Source of the DNA: Acidiferrobacterales bacterium
GTDB taxonomy: Bacteria > Pseudomonadota > Gammaproteobacteria > Arenicellales > Poriferihabitantaceae
DNA length: 64,000 nt
Assembly (NCBI GenBank): GCA_019633985.1
Contig: JAHQWE010000011.1
Location: 1-64,000, forward strand
Direction: 5' to 3'
A program made the position numbers and the translations under genes. This document shows positions 1 through 9,116 of the stretch, piece by piece. Each line of letters starts with the position of its first letter. Position 1 is the first letter of the stretch. The notes beneath the pieces were generated by a model. It had not been told where the DNA came from and ran no database searches. It worked only from the letters and a program-made list of their open reading frames with translations.

Positions 1-2
1 AA

Positions 3-431
3 TGGCAATCACTTGCCAGCCACCTTGGGTTGTCCCATCTACTAGATGATTCTCGTTTTGCGACACGCACTCAACGAAGGCGATATAGAGAAGAGTTGAA
101 ACGGTTAATAGAATCCGCCCTGGTTCTGCACTCCGCAGAGGAGTGGGAGTGCGAATTAAATGCCATTGGCGTGCCGGCGGGCAGAGTACTCAACGTCGAA
201 GAGGCCCTGGCATCAAAGCAACTGTTGGAGAGAGGCATGCTGTTTCAACAACGCTTAACTGCAAGTGAAGAAGAAATTGATTTGGTGGGATCCCCTTTTA
301 TGGTTGATCAGAGCCGTCCCGCTGTCGACATTGAGCCGCCGATGTTAGGGGCGGATAACGAGGCGATCTATTCCCAGTTGAATCTCTCGAAAACAGATCT
401 GGATACACTCAGGAAAGAGGCAGTGATATGA
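3..431 (+). CDS. Family III CoA-transferase (CaiB/BaiF), C-terminal part, cut by window edge
   Basis: The open frame runs in from the left edge with no start codon needed, so this is the C-terminal end of a longer gene (full family members are about 380-430 residues). The visible part has typical CaiB/BaiF C-terminal features: a DDSRFAT segment, then a helical stretch leading to AIGVPAGRVLNVEEAL, the family's conserved glycine-proline region, and a final SPFMVDQSR-like segment. Family members move CoA between carboxylic acids; the catalytic Asp lies upstream of the window. The stop overlaps the start of the next gene (ATGA), so the two are probably translated together. The acid substrate cannot be read from this fragment. 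Confidence 0.85.
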   Translation, partial: WQSLASHLGLSHLLDDSRFATRTQRRRYREELKRLIESALVLHSAEEWECELNAIGVPAGRVLNVEEALASKQLLERGMLFQQRLTASEEEIDLVGSPFMVDQSRPAVDIEPPMLGADNEAIYSQLNLSKTDLDTLRKEAVI

Positions 432-1222
432 CAGATGTTTCCGATTGGTGGCGTACTTCAATTATCGATATGACACCGGGGAAGATATCAATACGTGGAG
501 AGCCCATTGAGAATCTGATAGGCAACACCGGGTTTGTTGAAATGATCTGGTTAATGTTGCGTGGTGACAAGCCCGGCCAGGGTGAAGCAGCGCTTTTAGA
601 GGCAGCATTGGTTGCCGCTGTGGACCATGGCCCCCAGGCGCCATCCATCGCTACGGCAAGAATGGCGATAACCTGTGGTGTGCCTTTGAACAATGCCATG
701 GCGAGTGCTGTGAATATGTTGGGAGACGTGCATGGCGGCGCTGGAGAACAGGCGGTAGCGCTGTTTCAAACCATTGACGAGCGGGGCGGTGTGAGCGAGG
801 TTCCGGCGAGTGTTGCTGAATTCCGTTCCAGTGAAGGGGCGTATTTGCCCGGTTTTGGCCATCGTTTTCACAAACCTGAAGACCCGCGTGCACCAAAACT
901 GATGCAACTGGTCTCTGACGCGGTCGACAATCAGGTATGTGAGGGCCGGTATCTCCATATCGCCCTGGCATTGCAGGACTTTCTTGCGACAGAAAAAGGT
1001 AGGCCAGTGCCTATGAATATTGACGGGGCGACCGCTGTCATTTTTGCAGAACTAGGGTTTGCCGCACCCCTTGCGCGAGGGTTGTTTTGCTTGTCCCGTT
1101 CAGTGGGGATTCTGGCGCATGCCTGGGAACAAAGTCAGCAGGGCGGTCGCAACAAGGGGCCAACACCTCCGGATTACAGATGGACATACGATGCGGCGAG
1201 GCCTGACGCTAAAAAAAGCTGA
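428..1222 (+). CDS. Citryl-CoA lyase-like protein (citrate synthase fold, short form)
   Basis: This 264-residue protein resembles the catalytic half of citrate synthase and is much shorter than the usual ~430 residues. The citrate-synthase active-site motifs are visible: DVHGGAGE (first catalytic His), GFGHRFHKPEDPR (second His and the Arg) and PMNID (the Asp). Proteins of this size and sequence are usually annotated citryl-CoA lyase, cleaving citryl-CoA or a related 3-hydroxyacyl-CoA to acetyl-CoA and a 2-oxoacid. Its start overlaps the stop of the upstream CoA-transferase by 4 bp, which suggests that the transferase makes the CoA ester and this enzyme cleaves it. Condensation rather than cleavage is also possible. 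It overlaps the convergent carbonic anhydrase gene by 14 bp. Confidence 0.8.
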   Translation: MTDVSDWWRTSIIDMTPGKISIRGEPIENLIGNTGFVEMIWLMLRGDKPGQGEAALLEAALVAAVDHGPQAPSIATARMAITCGVPLNNAMASAVNMLGDVHGGAGEQAVALFQTIDERGGVSEVPASVAEFRSSEGAYLPGFGHRFHKPEDPRAPKLMQLVSDAVDNQVCEGRYLHIALALQDFLATEKGRPVPMNIDGATAVIFAELGFAAPLARGLFCLSRSVGILAHAWEQSQQGGRNKGPTPPDYRWTYDAARPDAKKS

Positions 1223-1817
1223 CTTCCCCTGTTTCGATCGAGTACTGAGCGCCAACAATTTGCAGACCGTCAGAAGCAATGAGTTTCTCCAGAATCTCGG
1301 AAGTATGGCGAAGGTGACTGACCGAAATCATGACATTGGCCCGGGTTGCATAAGACAGCAGCTTTTCCCTGTCGTTCGCTATTTCCGTGTCCAACAGTGG
1401 CTCCACCGCGGGTCTTATTCGATTGACGATGGAGGCCAGGTTGCGCGACTGTTCATGCGCAGGTTGCTGAAGCTCTGATACGCAGGCTTCCACCGCTCCG
1501 CACCGCGTGTGTCCAAGAACCACCACCAGGCGTACGCCAAATTTGGCTGCTGCGAATTCGATACTCCCGATCTGCGATGGAGCGACAATATTGCCGGCAA
1601 CCCGTATCACGAACAAATCACCCAGACCCTGGTCGAAAACCAGTTCCGCGGGTACCCTGGCATCCGAGCAACCCAGCACAATTGCGATAGGATGCTGTTG
1701 CTCTATAAAGGATTGACCACCACTTTCAGTGGTAAATCCTTTTAGTGAGGTATTGCCACTAATGTATCTGGCGTTACCTTCTTTGAGTCTCGAAAGCGCT
1801 TCTTCTGCCGGGATCAT
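1209..1817 (-). CDS. Beta-class carbonic anhydrase
   Basis: This 202-residue protein has the beta-carbonic anhydrase signature: a zinc-ligand Cys with the Asp-Arg dyad in GCSDARVP, and the second zinc site His-x2-Cys in GHTRCGA. RVAGNIV, typical of the family, lies between them. It interconverts CO2 and bicarbonate in the cytoplasm, supplying bicarbonate to carboxylases. The length is normal for the family. Its 3' end overlaps the convergent citryl-CoA lyase-like gene by 14 bp. It is transcribed away from the flavoprotein cassette, with about 250 bp between the two starts. Which paralogue (can or cynT type) it is cannot be decided from the sequence alone. Confidence 0.95.
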   Translation of the reverse strand: MIPAEEALSRLKEGNARYISGNTSLKGFTTESGGQSFIEQQHPIAIVLGCSDARVPAELVFDQGLGDLFVIRVAGNIVAPSQIGSIEFAAAKFGVRLVVVLGHTRCGAVEACVSELQQPAHEQSRNLASIVNRIRPAVEPLLDTEIANDREKLLSYATRANVMISVSHLRHTSEILEKLIASDGLQIVGAQYSIETGEVSFF

Positions 1818-2067
1818 TTTTACTCGAGTAGATTAGTTGCAACGGATATTAACAATTGGCGAAGGCGAGTGCAGTATAGACAGCCTTCTTACGAGTCAAT
1901 CTGCAGGATACCCTCTGGCAAGATCCGCATTGGATATTATTGGAATATGGTTTCGAGGACGACCTGAATCGTGCGAACCAACTTCCCGAATGTATGTGTT
2001 GCAAGAATATCATGTGGGTGTTCTGTTGAATTTTGTTTAACTGGTATAGCAGGGTAATTTTAAGTAT

Positions 2068-4131
2068 ATGACGAGAGACAAGCGCTACGACATCCTGTTT
2101 GAGCCGGTGCCAATTGGCCCAGTCACAGCAAAAAATCGCTTTTACCAGGTGCCACATTGCACCGGTCTCGGATGGCTTCGGCCGAGGATGGTGGCCGCAT
2201 TGCGGGGAATGAAGGCCGAAGGCGGCTGGGGTGTGGTGTGCACTGAGTATTGCTCGATTCACCCGGCCTCTGATGATCTGCCGCATCCCTATGCATCACT
2301 GTGGGACGAGGGGGATATCAAAGCCCATGCTCTGATGACGGAAAAGGTCCATGAACACGGTTCTCTGGCAGGGGTTGAACTATGGGTGAGTGGGTCGCGT
2401 TCTGCCAATTTGTTTACCAACGAAGTGGCGATGGATGTGTCATCGCGGCCCAATGCAGTGGGTATTCCCTATCAGACCCGGGCCATGGATAAGGCGGATA
2501 TCAGAGAATTACGGCGTTGGCATCGCAACGCCGCACTGCGGGCAATGGAAGCTGGGTTCGATATCGTTTACGTATATGTAACCCATGGGTATTTGCTCAG
2601 CCATTTTCTATCGCCCGATACCAATACCCGAATAGATGAATACGGCGGGTCACTGGAAAACCGAGTTCGCCTGATACGTGAGATTATCGAGGACACCAAA
2701 GAGGCAGTTGGTCATCGTTGCGCAGTTGCGGTTCGATTCTCCGCGGATCTGCCCGGGAGTATGCCCGGAACACCGCTGATCGGAGAGCGTCGAGATATGC
2801 TAGAAATGCTGGCGGAAATTCCTGACCTCTGGGATATTAATATCAGCGATTATTCCCAGGAAATGGGTGTCTCACGTTTCGTCAAGGAGGGTTCCCTCGA
2901 AGCCCATATGAACTACGTTAAGACTATCACTAGCAAGCCGGTGGTGACTGTGGGTCGCTTCACTTCTCCAGACACCATGGTGTCCCAGGTGAAACGGGGA
3001 ATAGTGGATTTTATTGGCGCCGCTCGTCCTTCCATTGCCGACCCGTATCTGCCGAAGAAAATTGAGGAAGGGCGGTTTGAAGATATCAGGGAATGTATTG
3101 GCTGCAACATTTGTTATACCGGTGACGCCAAAGGTACGCCCATTCGTTGTACACAAAACCCGACGATCAGCGAAGAATGGCGCAGGGGCTGGCATCCGGA
3201 AAGCATGGCGCCAAAAGGTTCTGACTCTTCAGTTCTGATCGTTGGTGGTGGCCCTGCAGGGTTGGAGGCTGCCCGCGGGTTGGGGTTACGTGGATACAAA
3301 GTGATGTTGGCCGATGCTGAACGCAATCTGGGTGGCAGAATCAACAGGGAAATTACCTTGCCCGGTCTCAGTGAATGGGTTCGGGTAAGGGATTACCGTT
3401 TGCAACAAATCGACAAACTGGACAATGTAGAAATTTTTCCGGAGAGTCAAATGCAACCAGAGGACATCATCGCACTGGGCGCAAATCATGTAGTGATCGC
3501 TACCGGGGCTCGCTGGCGATTGGACGGAATAGGTCTCTATCGTGACACGCCCTATAAGAATCTGCCTGAGGAACGGGTTTTCTCTCCGGATGACATTTTG
3601 AGTGGTCGAGTTCCGTCCGGGCCGACTCTGGTCTATGACGATGATCACTATTACATGGCTAGTGCAATCGCTGAAAAACTCCTGGACGAGAATATCCCTG
3701 TAATATTTGTGACACCAGAACCCATTGTGTCAGCCTGGGGGGAAAAAACGGCGGAGCAGCATCTGGTGCATCGGCGCCTGGCCGAGAAAGGGGCAAAAAT
3801 CATTACCGGCCATACGCTCGAATCCTTCGAGGGTGATCAGGCAACTCTTTCGTGTGTATATACCGAAGTCACCCTGACTTCAGACGTTGAAAATCTGGTT
3901 TTGGTTACGTCGCGTATTCCTAATGACGCGTTGTATCAATCGCTTATAAACAGACCTGCTGAAGCAAGCATCGAATATCCAAAGTCAATCACAAGAATTG
4001 GAGATTGTGAAGCGCCCGCTATTATTGCCGGGGCGATCTTTGCCGGACATCGCTATGCAAGAGAGTTGGACACGATAGTTGATCCAGACAATCGCATGAA
4101 GTACGACCGGGTATTTTTTGAAGACCGATAA
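2068..4131 (+). CDS. Trimethylamine-dehydrogenase-family iron-sulfur flavoprotein, paralogue 1
   Basis: This 687-residue protein has an N-terminal FMN barrel (about 1-340), a 4Fe-4S motif and a C-terminal ADP-binding/NAD(P)-reductase-like part with VGGGPAGLEA. Cys31 in VPHC matches the Cys that carries 6-S-cysteinyl-FMN in trimethylamine dehydrogenase (TMADH). Cys343, 346, 349 and 361 match its iron-sulfur ligands. The catalytic Tyr-x-x-His pair (YVTH) is kept. From memory of TMADH numbering, Tyr60 is kept (Tyr61), but Trp264 aligns with Tyr, Asp267 with Glu, and Trp355 with Asp353. The aromatic cage for trimethylammonium is therefore incomplete and the substrate is probably another amine or N-methyl compound. 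It heads a three-gene cassette; the next start is 5 bp after its stop. Confidence 0.85.
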   Translation: MTRDKRYDILFEPVPIGPVTAKNRFYQVPHCTGLGWLRPRMVAALRGMKAEGGWGVVCTEYCSIHPASDDLPHPYASLWDEGDIKAHALMTEKVHEHGSLAGVELWVSGSRSANLFTNEVAMDVSSRPNAVGIPYQTRAMDKADIRELRRWHRNAALRAMEAGFDIVYVYVTHGYLLSHFLSPDTNTRIDEYGGSLENRVRLIREIIEDTKEAVGHRCAVAVRFSADLPGSMPGTPLIGERRDMLEMLAEIPDLWDINISDYSQEMGVSRFVKEGSLEAHMNYVKTITSKPVVTVGRFTSPDTMVSQVKRGIVDFIGAARPSIADPYLPKKIEEGRFEDIRECIGCNICYTGDAKGTPIRCTQNPTISEEWRRGWHPESMAPKGSDSSVLIVGGGPAGLEAARGLGLRGYKVMLADAERNLGGRINREITLPGLSEWVRVRDYRLQQIDKLDNVEIFPESQMQPEDIIALGANHVVIATGARWRLDGIGLYRDTPYKNLPEERVFSPDDILSGRVPSGPTLVYDDDHYYMASAIAEKLLDENIPVIFVTPEPIVSAWGEKTAEQHLVHRRLAEKGAKIITGHTLESFEGDQATLSCVYTEVTLTSDVENLVLVTSRIPNDALYQSLINRPAEASIEYPKSITRIGDCEAPAIIAGAIFAGHRYARELDTIVDPDNRMKYDRVFFEDR

Positions 4132-4136
4132 AAATC

Positions 4137-4613
4137 ATGAGTGCCAGTAAAAAATATCTCGATACCCTTCTTCAATACTACGAGGAGGAAATCTCCGGCG
4201 AAGCGTACTTATACGACTTGATCAATCACTTTGCGGAAAAGGAAAAGCTCACGCTACTGGCAAAAGTCGAACGGCATGCGGCCATAGCGGTTGCGCCTTT
4301 GTTAACCAAATATAAACTGGTGCCGAGAGCCGAAGACAAGCTGACCGAGGAGGGACTTGAACATGTCGCCCCCCACGCGGCGATGGAGTGGCGGGTATTT
4401 GGGCAATACATGGCCGATCGATACCCCAGGTATCTGGATGATTTTGCTGAACTGGAAAACATGGCGCCTCATGAAGACCGGACACTACTGCAATTTTTAA
4501 CCAGTCATGAGGTGGCAGCGATTGAATTTGCCAGACGGGAACTTGAAAATGATCCAGAGAGTTGCGCACCGTTAAGCCAGTACCTGGCGACTCCACATCC
4601 ACTACAGACATAA
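4137..4613 (+). CDS. Small helical protein, possibly ferritin-like, between two flavoproteins
   Basis: This 158-residue protein is predicted almost wholly helical, with no signal peptide or membrane segment. Acidic and His residues are spaced along helices (Glu22, Glu45-Arg-His47, and a late HEVAAIEFARRE), which recalls ferritin-like diiron proteins. However, the canonical ExxH pairs are not cleanly present, so metal binding is a guess. It starts 5 bp after the first flavoprotein and ends 12 bp before the second, so it is certainly part of the same operon. It could be an electron-transfer partner, an oxygen-dependent component or an assembly factor for the flanking enzymes. I do not recognise a named family with confidence. 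Confidence 0.75.
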   Translation: MSASKKYLDTLLQYYEEEISGEAYLYDLINHFAEKEKLTLLAKVERHAAIAVAPLLTKYKLVPRAEDKLTEEGLEHVAPHAAMEWRVFGQYMADRYPRYLDDFAELENMAPHEDRTLLQFLTSHEVAAIEFARRELENDPESCAPLSQYLATPHPLQT

Positions 4614-4625
4614 CTCAATAGAAAT

Positions 4626-6692
4626 ATGACGAACCGAGATTCAAGATACGATATTCTTTTTGAGCCCGTTCAGATCGGCCCCAAGACAACAAAGAACCGT
4701 TTCTATCAGGTGCCGCACTGTAATGGCATGGGACACCGCTATCCCCAGGCGATGGCGGCAATGCGTGGTGTGAAGGCGGAAGGCGGTTGGGGCGTGGTCT
4801 GTACTGAAGAATGTTCTATTCACCCCTCCAGCGATCTCTCTCCCGCACCTTTGATGCGCCTGTGGGATGATAACGACTTGCCTGTGCACGAACTGATGGT
4901 AGAAAAAGTGCATGCCCATGATGCGCTGGCGGGGATCCAACTGGTGCATAACGGATTTGAAGTCGCGAACTATGTTTCCAGGCAGCCATCATTGGCGCCA
5001 TGCAATATTCCCACCGAAGCGTTTCCTCATGTGCAGGCGCGAGCGATGGATAAAGCGGACATTCGCGACTATCGAGACTGGCATGTTGCGGCGGCCAAGC
5101 GTGCCAAAAAAGCCGGCTACGACATCATCTATACCTACGCCGCCCACGGCACCATGACATTGCTTTTTCAGTTTTTATTAAGTCGCTATAACCAGAGAGC
5201 AGATGAATACGGTGGCAGCCTGGAGAATCGGGTGAGACTGGTGCGAGAGGTGCTGGAAGATTTAAAGGATGCGGTGGGTGACAGTTGCGCCGTGGCATTT
5301 CGATTCGCAGTGGATGAACTGCTCGGCAGCGGCGGCATGCAAAAATCAGAGGCGCAGGACATGGTTGGTTTGCTTGCAGAAATTCCCGATCTGTGGGATG
5401 TCAATGTTGCAGACTGGCATAACGATTCGATGCCTTCACGATTTGGTACTGAGGGCGGCCAGGAGGAATACATCGATTTCGTCAAACAAACCACAACCAA
5501 ACCGGTGGTTGGCGTGGGGCGTTTTACATCGCCGGATACCATGGTTAGCCAAATCAGGCGCGGGGTGATTGACTTGATCGGTGCAGCGCGGCCCTCTATT
5601 GCCGACCCATTCCTGCCAAACAAAATTGACCGCGGCGCTGTAGACGAAATTCGCGAGTGCATTGGTTGCAATATGTGCACGTCGGGAGACTATCTCGCCT
5701 ATCCCATGCGCTGTACCCAGAATCCAACCATGGGGGAAGAATGGCGACGAGGCTGGCATCCGGAACGCATCAGCAAAGCGGAATCAGACAGCACCGTGCT
5801 CGTTGTCGGCGGTGGTCCGGCGGGTCTGGAGGCGACCCTGGCGCTATCGCGGCGCGGTTACGAAACGACCTTGTCAGAAGCAAAGGGTGTTTTAGGGGGA
5901 AGGGTCATTCGAGAAAGCAGTCTTGCTCCTTTGAACGAATGGCGCCGCGTGGCTGACCATCGAAACTATATGTTGAGTCAGGCAGCCAATGTGCAGACCT
6001 ATACCGATTCTCCTCTAACCGCAGCTGACGTGCTGGACATGGGAGCAAATCATATTGCGATTGCGACCGGGTCGAAGTGGCGCACCGACTTTACTGGGTT
6101 GCAGCATCAGGCGCCGATACCCGTGTCTCACCCATCCAGTGTCGTGAGTCCCGATCGCGTTCTTTCTGGAGAGAAATTGAGCGGGGAGGTGATGATCTAT
6201 GATGATGACCACTATTATCTCGCTAGTGCCATTGCGGAACAGTTAGCGTGTGATGGAATGTCTGTCACGTTGGTAACCCCTGCTGCAGATATCGCGGAAT
6301 GGACACATCACACGCTGGAGAACGAGCACATACAGGTTCGTTTGCGGGAACTCGGTGTGGAAATCATCTGTAAAAAAGAAATGGTTTCCATACAGCAAGG
6401 TTTCGTCACACTGGGCTGCATTTATATGGAAACACCTTTGGAGTTGGCCGCTGATTTTGTGATCCCGGTAACTGCCCGCGATGCTGAGGATCAGCTGTAT
6501 CGTGATCTAACCGCAATGGAATCCGATTGGGCTGATGCTGGAATTCAATCGATTACCTCAATTGGCGATTGCTTCGCTCCTGCGACCATAGCGATGGCAG
6601 TACATGGAGGTCACGAATACGCGCGGCATCTGGATAAGTCCGAGGAAGAAAGGGCTTTCTTTAGAAGGGAGCTTGATTTGGGAGGTGAATAA
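4626..6692 (+). CDS. Trimethylamine-dehydrogenase-family iron-sulfur flavoprotein, paralogue 2
   Basis: This 688-residue protein is a close paralogue of the flavoprotein at 2068. The flavinylation Cys is present (Cys32 in VPHC), as are the 4Fe-4S cysteines (345, 348, 351, 363), the Tyr-x-x-His catalytic pair (YAAH) and the nucleotide-binding VGGGPAGLEA. Its pocket differs from paralogue 1. The residue matching TMADH Tyr60 is Glu62, while Trp264 and Asp267 are kept as WHND, and the position of Trp355 is Asp. From memory, histamine dehydrogenase also has Asp there, so a charged or polar amine is more likely than trimethylamine. Enzymes of this family oxidatively remove amines or N-methyl groups and pass electrons to an ETF-like acceptor. 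No ETF gene is in the window. Confidence 0.85.
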   Translation: MTNRDSRYDILFEPVQIGPKTTKNRFYQVPHCNGMGHRYPQAMAAMRGVKAEGGWGVVCTEECSIHPSSDLSPAPLMRLWDDNDLPVHELMVEKVHAHDALAGIQLVHNGFEVANYVSRQPSLAPCNIPTEAFPHVQARAMDKADIRDYRDWHVAAAKRAKKAGYDIIYTYAAHGTMTLLFQFLLSRYNQRADEYGGSLENRVRLVREVLEDLKDAVGDSCAVAFRFAVDELLGSGGMQKSEAQDMVGLLAEIPDLWDVNVADWHNDSMPSRFGTEGGQEEYIDFVKQTTTKPVVGVGRFTSPDTMVSQIRRGVIDLIGAARPSIADPFLPNKIDRGAVDEIRECIGCNMCTSGDYLAYPMRCTQNPTMGEEWRRGWHPERISKAESDSTVLVVGGGPAGLEATLALSRRGYETTLSEAKGVLGGRVIRESSLAPLNEWRRVADHRNYMLSQAANVQTYTDSPLTAADVLDMGANHIAIATGSKWRTDFTGLQHQAPIPVSHPSSVVSPDRVLSGEKLSGEVMIYDDDHYYLASAIAEQLACDGMSVTLVTPAADIAEWTHHTLENEHIQVRLRELGVEIICKKEMVSIQQGFVTLGCIYMETPLELAADFVIPVTARDAEDQLYRDLTAMESDWADAGIQSITSIGDCFAPATIAMAVHGGHEYARHLDKSEEERAFFRRELDLGGE

Positions 6693-6742
6693 AATTTCAT
6701 TGCCGATCAAGAGGAAAACCGTTTTTATAGGTGGAATGAGAT

Positions 6743-7741
6743 TTATTCGTAGCGCAAACTTGTCGCTTTACCCCAGAAAACCCTGTACGAGAATATGGTG
6801 TAAAGAAGAATCATGGGAAGTACAACCGCTGCTCCGTATAGAATCACTCTCAGTGATGCGGAAGCGCTGGCTGCCTCCCAGATGGTCATCTGATCCGGAA
6901 TGACATAAGGGTAGAAGCTGTAGGCGAGGCCGATAAACGAAGTCATAAAAACCATCGCGACACATACAAAGGGAACCCAGCACCATTCGTCGTTTGATCT
7001 CGGCAGACTCTTCAGAACAATGTGACTCCCTATCAGCAATCCGATCGCAATAACAGGAATGGGTGCGACCAGCAGTACATCTGGATAGGCAAACCAGCGT
7101 TCGAAAATTCGCTCGCTCACAAAGGGGTTCACGATCGAGACACAAAGTATTCCGGTCGCTGTGAAGATGAGAGTCGCCTTGGCCCATTTGATAGACCGCA
7201 GCTGTAGATCCTTTTCTGTTTTCATGATTAACCAGCAAGCGCCTACTAGTGCGTATCCGGCGGTGACGCAGATCGCACTCAACAGCGCAAACAACAGAGC
7301 GCTCGTCGTTTGTTCAAAACCAAGGATGTATCTACCCAGCATAAAACCCTGTGCACTGGATGCCATGAGTGAACCGATCCAGAACAAATTGTCCCAAAGT
7401 GCTTTGTATCCCGTTCGAGCTTTGGCTCGAAAGTCGAAAGATACCCCACGAAGAATGAGACCTAGCAACATCACTGCCACTGGAAAGTAGAGTGTCGTTA
7501 GTATGATTCCATGCGCCTTGGGAAACGCCACCAGTAACAATCCAACACCGAGAACAAGCCAGGTTTCATTGGCATCCCAGAACGGACCAATCGAAGCGAT
7601 CATTCTATCTCTGTGCTCAGCCGGTGCGGTTTTCAGTAGAATTCCTACACCGAGATCGTAACCGTCGAGAATCGCGTAGATCATCATCGATAGTCCCATC
7701 AGTCCAATGAACACCATCGGTAACCATTGATCTTCATGCAT
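6743..7741 (-). CDS. cydB: Cytochrome bd ubiquinol oxidase subunit II
   Basis: This 332-residue polytopic membrane protein begins with the CydB signature DGYDLGVG just after the first membrane segment, followed by PFWDANETWLV. Its length and style match the cyanide-insensitive oxidase (CioB) branch. It pairs with CydA to oxidise ubiquinol and reduce oxygen to water with high oxygen affinity in the inner membrane. Its ATG shares one base with the cydA stop (TGATG), so translation is coupled. It converges on the flavoprotein operon with about 50 bp between stops. No small CydX-type gene was seen in that gap. Confidence 0.95.
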   Translation of the reverse strand: MHEDQWLPMVFIGLMGLSMMIYAILDGYDLGVGILLKTAPAEHRDRMIASIGPFWDANETWLVLGVGLLLVAFPKAHGIILTTLYFPVAVMLLGLILRGVSFDFRAKARTGYKALWDNLFWIGSLMASSAQGFMLGRYILGFEQTTSALLFALLSAICVTAGYALVGACWLIMKTEKDLQLRSIKWAKATLIFTATGILCVSIVNPFVSERIFERWFAYPDVLLVAPIPVIAIGLLIGSHIVLKSLPRSNDEWCWVPFVCVAMVFMTSFIGLAYSFYPYVIPDQMTIWEAASASASLRVILYGAAVVLPMILLYTIFSYRVFWGKATSLRYE

Positions 7742-9093
7742 CAGGCGGTTCCTCCAATGGCGTTGAGCTGATTGAGCGCAGGTTTGGAAGTATGTTGATA
7801 CGCCGCTTTTCTCGCCATATAAAAAACTGTGGAAATATAGGCAATCAGCAGAAGCAAATACAAAAGAAGATACATCATTAAAGTGGTAAGAAGCGGGCCG
7901 CTCGCGACGTCGGAGGCGGCATCAGCGGTTTTGAGTATGCCGGCGACCAGATAGGGCTGTCTGCCAATCTCGGTGACGTACCAACCTGCGAGAGTTGCAA
8001 TCCATCCTGAGAAAGTCATCGCAACCAGGCACTTTGCGACGAATCGTGAAGGCATCCCTTTTTTCCAAAGCTGAAAGGTTGCCCACCAGGAAACCAGCAG
8101 CATCAATAAACCTATACCCACCATGACGCGAAAGCTGAAGAACACAGGAGCGACCGGGGGATGTTCACCCACAAACTCGTTCAGACCCTTGATTTCACCA
8201 TTCCAATCATGGGTCAGTATCAAACTCGCAACCTTGGGTATGCCAATGGCAGCGTGATTTTCTCGCAGGTCTTGATCAGGGAGGGCGAACAAGAGCAAGG
8301 GTGCACCTTTTTCGGTTTCCCACACACCCTCAATAGCGGCGATTTTTGCCGGCTGCACCTTCATTGTGTTCAAACCATGCAGATCCCCCACCAGGATTTG
8401 CAACGGAATCAGAATTGCGGCCGCAACTGCTCCAGTACGCAAAGAAACCCTCACTCCTGGACTGCGATCCTGTCTCAACCATCGATAGCTCGAGACCCCG
8501 GCGACTAAGAATGCTGCAGTCAGACCCGATGCGAGAAGCATATGTATAACCCGATACAGCAGTTGGGAATTCCACAGGATCGCTAACCAATCTGTGACAT
8601 GGGCTTCACCGTCGATCATGGTGTAACCTACGGGATATTGCATCCAGGTATTCAGGGCAAGAATCCAGTAGGCAGACAGAGAAGTGCCAACAGCAACAAG
8701 AAGCGTGGCAAAGGTGTGCAATCTCTCCGTTACCCGGCCAATACCAAATAGCATGATGCCCAGAAAGGTTGCCTCCAGAAAAAATGCCGTGAGTACTTCA
8801 TAAGCGAGAAGGGGACCGGCAATATTGCCCACGGTTTCCATAAACCCGGGCCAGTTGGTGCCGAATTGAAACGACATCGTAATTCCGCTCACAACGCCAA
8901 GGGCAAATGAAAGTGCAAAAATTTTGACCCAGAATCCATAAGCCGCCATCCATCTCGGGTCTCTGGTCCGATGAAATCGGACCTTAAAGAAAAACAGTAT
9001 CCACCCCAAAGCAATGGTGATTGTCGGAAACAGGATATGAAAACTAATATTGGCGGCAAACTGAATTCTTGCCAGAATCAATGCGTCGATCAT
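7741..9093 (-). CDS. cydA: Cytochrome bd ubiquinol oxidase subunit I (short Q-loop)
   Basis: This 450-residue membrane protein carries the haem ligands of bd oxidases: His19 for b595/d in SFHILFP, the b558 His in YRVIHML, and the Met in FRVMVGIG. GWYVTEIGRQPW-like sequence is also present (here RQPY). The periplasmic Q-loop after GDLHG is short, typical of the CIO/Cyd-S branch rather than the E. coli CydA long-loop type. It is the quinol-oxidising subunit. It lies 24 bp downstream of a GbsR/MarR-like regulator gene on the same strand and is followed by the coupled cydB. The regulator probably controls the operon. Confidence 0.95.
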   Translation of the reverse strand: MIDALILARIQFAANISFHILFPTITIALGWILFFFKVRFHRTRDPRWMAAYGFWVKIFALSFALGVVSGITMSFQFGTNWPGFMETVGNIAGPLLAYEVLTAFFLEATFLGIMLFGIGRVTERLHTFATLLVAVGTSLSAYWILALNTWMQYPVGYTMIDGEAHVTDWLAILWNSQLLYRVIHMLLASGLTAAFLVAGVSSYRWLRQDRSPGVRVSLRTGAVAAAILIPLQILVGDLHGLNTMKVQPAKIAAIEGVWETEKGAPLLLFALPDQDLRENHAAIGIPKVASLILTHDWNGEIKGLNEFVGEHPPVAPVFFSFRVMVGIGLLMLLVSWWATFQLWKKGMPSRFVAKCLVAMTFSGWIATLAGWYVTEIGRQPYLVAGILKTADAASDVASGPLLTTLMMYLLLYLLLLIAYISTVFYMARKAAYQHTSKPALNQLNAIGGTA

Positions 9094-9116
9094 TTCTTTG
9101 TTCCTTTGTTGCCCGA

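Noticed and set aside
2068-6692. Calling the two flavoproteins trimethylamine dehydrogenase (tmd)
   Set aside because: Cofactor residues match, but the residues lining the substrate cage do not, so only the family is named.
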